Positions 6,434 to 8,427 of a stretch of DNA of 8,427 bases are shown one piece after another (within the stretch, counting starts at the first letter, position 1; the number at the start of each line of letters is the position of its first letter). The notes beneath the pieces were generated by a model. The model did no database searches, was not told the origin of the DNA, and worked only from the letters and a program-made list of their open reading frames with translations. The DNA is from Streptomyces katrae (GTDB lineage Bacteria > Actinomycetota > Actinomycetes > Streptomycetales > Streptomycetaceae), in assembly GCF_000966975.1 (NCBI RefSeq), contig NZ_JZWV01000883.1:1-8427 (forward strand), in the 5' to 3' direction. The position numbers and the translations under genes were made by a program.

Positions 6434-6533
6434 GGGTGGCCAACCTCCCCCAAAATAAGATGAATTATCTGTTTCATACCGTTCCAGCTCCGGAGCCCCT
6501 GTGTCAGCACCGGAGAGCCGGAAGTCATCAAGG
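6434..6533 (-). promoter_or_regulatory. MFS-ACP intergenic region with possible internal promoter
   Basis: This 100-bp gap is the largest in the minus-strand run. An AT-rich patch (6451-6478) stands out against the surrounding GC-rich DNA. On the minus strand it contains GATAAT (6469-6464), a fair -10 box about 30 bp before the ACP start, but no clear -35. Further upstream, CTCCGG (6488-6493) and CCGGAG (6510-6515) can pair, and GCTCCGGAGC (6487-6496) is itself palindromic; this could be a weak terminator after the exporter. ACP-KS-BioF-ligase may therefore have its own promoter besides read-through. Confidence 0.35.
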
Positions 6534-7739
6534 TCACACCTCGTGCGCGGGCGCCACGGCCCGTCCCTTGCGAGCCGCGGAAAGCCTCGGAAGGACGACC
6601 AGCGCCAGAGCGATCAGCTCCAGGCAGGCGCCCGCCCACGCGAGGGCGGCCGGCGAGAGCCTGTCGAGCACCGCCCCGCCGACCGCGCCGCCCAGGGCCA
6701 CGCCCAGGTACGACGCGGAGCTGTTGACGGAGATCGCCACGCTCGGGGCGGTGGGAGCCAGGTCCAGCACGCGGTGGATGGCGGTGGGCGGTTCGGCCCA
6801 GTAGACCGTTCCCCAGGCGACCGTGACGGCGAGGAAGACCGCCACCACGACCGTCGAGTCAGAGGCGAAGCACCCGGCCAGAACCGCCAGCAGCACCAGG
6901 GCCGCCGCGACGCCCGACACGGAGGCGGTGAAGGTCCGCTCCGCGCCGACACGGTCGCTGAGCCGTCCGCCGATCGCGTTGCCGACCGCGCCCGCGACAC
7001 CGAACACCAGCAGGACGATGCTCACGCTGGCGTCGTTCATGCCGGTGGCGGCCCGGGTGAACGCCGCCAGGTAGGTGAAGACGGTGAAGCAGCCCGCCAC
7101 CGCGAACAGGTTGGCCAGCACCGCCAGCAGGACCGGACGCTGTGCGCCGATCCGCACCCGGTCGCGCATGCTGATCACCGGAGGCTGCGGCACCGCGGGC
7201 AGCACCAGGAACAGCCCGATGAACACGGGCAGGGCCAGGGCCACGACCAGCGCCAACGTCAGTCGCCAGCTGCCGAGTTGTCCGACCAGCGTACCGCCGG
7301 GCACGCCGAGCGCCGTGGCCACCGTGAGCCCGCCGATGATCAGGGAGACCGCCCGGCCCCGGTACCGCTCCCCCGCGAGCGCCGTCGCGGTGGCCGCGGC
7401 GGTGTTCATGTAGAGGGCAGCGCTGATCCCGGCCAGGATCCTGGCCGTCATCAGCACCCCGTACGTGGGGGCGAGCGCACCCAGGACGTTGGCGAGCAGG
7501 AAGGCCAGCATCGAGCCGCGGAGCATGACGCGCCGGGACAGGGCGGCGGTCAGGGTCATCAGGACCGGTGCGCTGATCGCGTAGCTGAGCGCGAAGGCCG
7601 TGACGAGCTGTCCGGCCACCGGTTCGGACACGTCCAGTTCACCGGCGATACGCGGAAGAATCCCGCTGATGACAAATCCGTCGGTGCCGACGGCGAAGGA
7701 GCCGATCGCGAGCAGCGCCAGAATCACCTTGTGGGGCAT
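6534..7739 (-). CDS. MFS transporter, DHA1-type drug/metabolite exporter
   Basis: An inner-membrane exporter of 401 residues with hydrophobic segments consistent with 12 helices. The first helix and loop (GTDGFVISGILPRIAGELDV, 18-37, then AGQLVTAFALSYAISAPVL) are characteristic of the DHA1 group, which includes chloramphenicol-resistance and AraJ-like exporters. The antiporter motif of helix 5 is visible as GGLTVATALGVPGGTLVG (136-153). The second-half loop GGRLSDRVGAERT (257-269) repeats the family's G-x-L-x-D-R-x-G signature. GGGAGG lies 4 bases before the ATG. It is the first gene of the leftward run and divergent from bioA. By context it probably exports the product of the cluster and protects the producer; uptake of a biotin precursor is less likely for this family. 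The actual substrate is not visible. Confidence 0.95.
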   Translation of the reverse strand: MPHKVILALLAIGSFAVGTDGFVISGILPRIAGELDVSEPVAGQLVTAFALSYAISAPVLMTLTAALSRRVMLRGSMLAFLLANVLGALAPTYGVLMTARILAGISAALYMNTAAATATALAGERYRGRAVSLIIGGLTVATALGVPGGTLVGQLGSWRLTLALVVALALPVFIGLFLVLPAVPQPPVISMRDRVRIGAQRPVLLAVLANLFAVAGCFTVFTYLAAFTRAATGMNDASVSIVLLVFGVAGAVGNAIGGRLSDRVGAERTFTASVSGVAAALVLLAVLAGCFASDSTVVVAVFLAVTVAWGTVYWAEPPTAIHRVLDLAPTAPSVAISVNSSASYLGVALGGAVGGAVLDRLSPAALAWAGACLELIALALVVLPRLSAARKGRAVAPAHEV

Positions 7740-7812
7740 GACGCCTCCCAGGGACCCCGTGCGCGATCACGCGTGTCAGGATCGTGAATTTCCGAGCTCC
7801 CCTTTCAAGTCG

Positions 7813-7833
7813 AGCCGGTCTCGTGAACCGGCT
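7813..7833. promoter_or_regulatory. Candidate operator: perfect inverted repeat AGCCGGT-N7-ACCGGCT
   Basis: A perfect 7-bp inverted repeat with a 7-bp centre lies 74-94 bp upstream of the exporter start. It overlaps the possible -10 box and start point of the exporter promoter, the usual place for a repressor site. It could equally form a small RNA hairpin in the leader. No regulator gene is in the window. Confidence 0.4.
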
Positions 7834-8029
7834 GTACGAACGGGGTTGTTCCGATCAACGTACCAGCAAGCAAGTCCAGGTAATAACGAGGCCGGAGTTG
7901 AGGTCGATCACGCCGGTCGATGGCCGAAATGCATTGGCTCGCCGACGGCTTGAACCAATCAGAAGTTGATTTCCAGTCAAACCGCCATCCGCTCTGATAG
8001 ATGTGGCTCAAATGCAATGCGTCGGTCGT

Positions 8030-8035
8030 TACACT
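8030..8035 (+). promoter_or_regulatory. Candidate -10 box for bioA
   Basis: TACACT fits the TAnnnT pattern and sits 38 bp before the bioA start, which would give a leader of about 30 bases. The sequence 17 bp upstream (CTCAAA, 8007-8012) is a poor -35 match. The ribosome binding site GAGGAGG follows at 8056-8062. Confidence 0.3.
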
Positions 8036-8073
8036 CGGAAAATGGACGAACCGCCGAGGAGGATTCGGACCCC

Positions 8074-8427
8074 ATGACCCCAGCCGCGCCGCCGATGGAC
8101 CCCGACCAGCTCGTCGCACTCGACCGGGCCCATGTGTGGCACCCCTACGCGCCCATGCCGGGGCACGGCGATCCGGTCGTCGTCGAATCGGCCTCGGGAG
8201 TACGCCTGCGCCTCGCCCGTCCCGTGGAGGGGGTGGACGAACTCGTCGACGGCATGTCCTCGTGGTGGGCCGCCGTGCACGGTTACCGCCACCCCGTCCT
8301 CGACGCCGCCGTGCGCGACCAGCTCGGCAGGATGAGCCATGTGATGTTCGGCGGCATCACCCACGAGCCCGCCGTACGGCTGGGGGGGGGGGGCGGCGCG
8401 GACACACCCCCCCCCCCCCCCCCCCCC
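8074..8427 (+). CDS. bioA: Adenosylmethionine-8-amino-7-oxononanoate aminotransferase (BioA), N-terminal part
   Basis: BioA is a PLP enzyme that transfers the amino group of S-adenosylmethionine to KAPA, giving 7,8-diaminopelargonic acid. The 103 readable residues match the BioA N-terminus closely: [12 protein letters not shown] (17-28, with active-site Tyr25), [17 protein letters not shown] (58-74) and [17 protein letters not shown] (87-103). E. coli BioA reads almost the same over the last two blocks. The start is ATG at 8074 with GAGGAGG 11 bases upstream. Reliable sequence ends near 8382; the G-run after it is not BioA-like. The gene is divergent from the exporter operon. It supplies the step after BioF, and because amiclenomycin and stravidin poison BioA, a copy here could also serve self-resistance. 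The rest of the gene, including the PLP lysine, is outside the window. Confidence 0.93.
   Translation, partial: MTPAAPPMDPDQLVALDRAHVWHPYAPMPGHGDPVVVESASGVRLRLARPVEGVDELVDGMSSWWAAVHGYRHPVLDAAVRDQLGRMSHVMFGGITHEPAVRLGGGGGADTPPPPPPP
8382..8427. other. Homopolymer contig end (12 G, short GC patch, 21 C)
   Basis: Where BioA should continue, the sequence becomes 12 G (8382-8393), a short GC-rich patch and 21 C (8407-8427). This resembles poly-G read artefacts or low-quality contig ends, not biology. Codons after 8382 should not be trusted. Confidence 0.85.

Larger units (their letters stand above)
7740..8073. promoter_or_regulatory. Divergent control region between the MFS gene and bioA
   Basis: No gene is supported in these 334 bp, which are visibly richer in A/T than the coding DNA. 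The exporter side holds a candidate minus-strand promoter (TTGATC 7858-7853, TACAGC 7836-7831, spacer 16). The bioA side has a plus-strand -10-like TACACT at 8030-8035. Several short symmetries occur: TCACG-N11-CGTGA (7767-7787), GAAC-N6-GTTC (7838-7851), direct GGTCGAT repeats (7902, 7915), AATGCATT (7928-7935), AATCA-N5-TGATT (7957-7971) and TTGA-N7-TCAA (7966-7980). I find no match to the BirA, BioR or BioQ operator patterns as I recall them. Confidence 0.5.

Noticed and set aside
3764..6458. Long plus-strand open frames (435 and 534 codons) opposite BioF and the ketosynthase
   Set aside because: Both are His/Gly/Arg/Val-rich shadows of genes with complete catalytic motifs on the other strand.
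6501..7787. Plus-strand open frame of 428 codons opposite the exporter
   Set aside because: Gln/Arg/His/Gly-rich antisense product; the minus strand gives a clear 12-helix MFS protein.
7805..8119. Minus-strand open frame of 104 codons across the divergent intergenic region
   Set aside because: It overlaps the start of bioA, has no ribosome binding site I can see and no recognisable sequence; the region looks regulatory.
234..8382. TTA (bldA-dependent) leucine codons
   Set aside because: I looked for in-frame TTA codons in the genes and found none, so there is no sign of bldA control in this window.
8382..8427. G and C homopolymers as a biological repeat or quadruplex
   Set aside because: They interrupt a well-conserved BioA reading frame at the very end of the sequence, so a sequencing or assembly artefact is far more likely.

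Overview
The window is high-GC actinobacterial DNA. Real genes end codons in G or C, use GTG as well as ATG starts and have purine-rich ribosome binding sites. The encoded proteins, a streptavidin above all, point to Streptomyces or a close relative. The right end (about 8383-8427) is a run of G, a short GC-rich piece and 21 C, which looks like a contig-end artefact.

Layout, left to right: (i) a possible N-terminal gene fragment on the minus strand (1-141) running off the left edge; (ii) a complete secreted streptavidin (225-782, +) closed by a strong hairpin terminator; (iii) a cytochrome P450 (986-2236, +); (iv) five genes read leftward on the minus strand, convergent with the P450. In transcription order these are an MFS exporter (7739-6534), an acyl carrier protein (6433-6191), a FabF-type ketosynthase (6191-5010), a BioF-type 8-amino-7-oxononanoate synthase (4993-3878) and an acyl-CoA synthetase/AMP ligase (3828-2284). 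The last four are tightly packed or translationally coupled; (v) a 334-bp AT-richer divergent intergenic region; (vi) the N-terminal third of a BioA-type aminotransferase (8074 onward, +), cut by the sequence end.

The theme is biotin. Streptavidin sequesters biotin outside the cell. The ketosynthase, ACP and ligase could build or load a seven-carbon pimelate-like acyl chain. BioF would join that chain to alanine, giving KAPA or an analogue, and BioA would transaminate the KAPA-type product. A P450 tailoring enzyme and an exporter are not part of ordinary biotin synthesis. I therefore infer a specialised biotin-antimetabolite locus that pairs a small-molecule biotin mimic or pathway inhibitor with a biotin-binding protein. 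Streptavidin producers are known to secrete such antimetabolites (stravidin/amiclenomycin, alpha-methyl- and alpha-dehydrobiotin). Which molecule this locus makes cannot be read from the window, and an ordinary biotin locus beside the streptavidin gene remains the main alternative.

Oddities: the BioF protein lacks about 16 residues just before its VDDAHG PLP-binding motif, an in-frame gap next to an 8-bp direct repeat. The P450 I-helix has Met where an acidic residue is usual. The ACP has Ser-Ser-Leu in place of Asp-Ser-Leu at its phosphopantetheine site.
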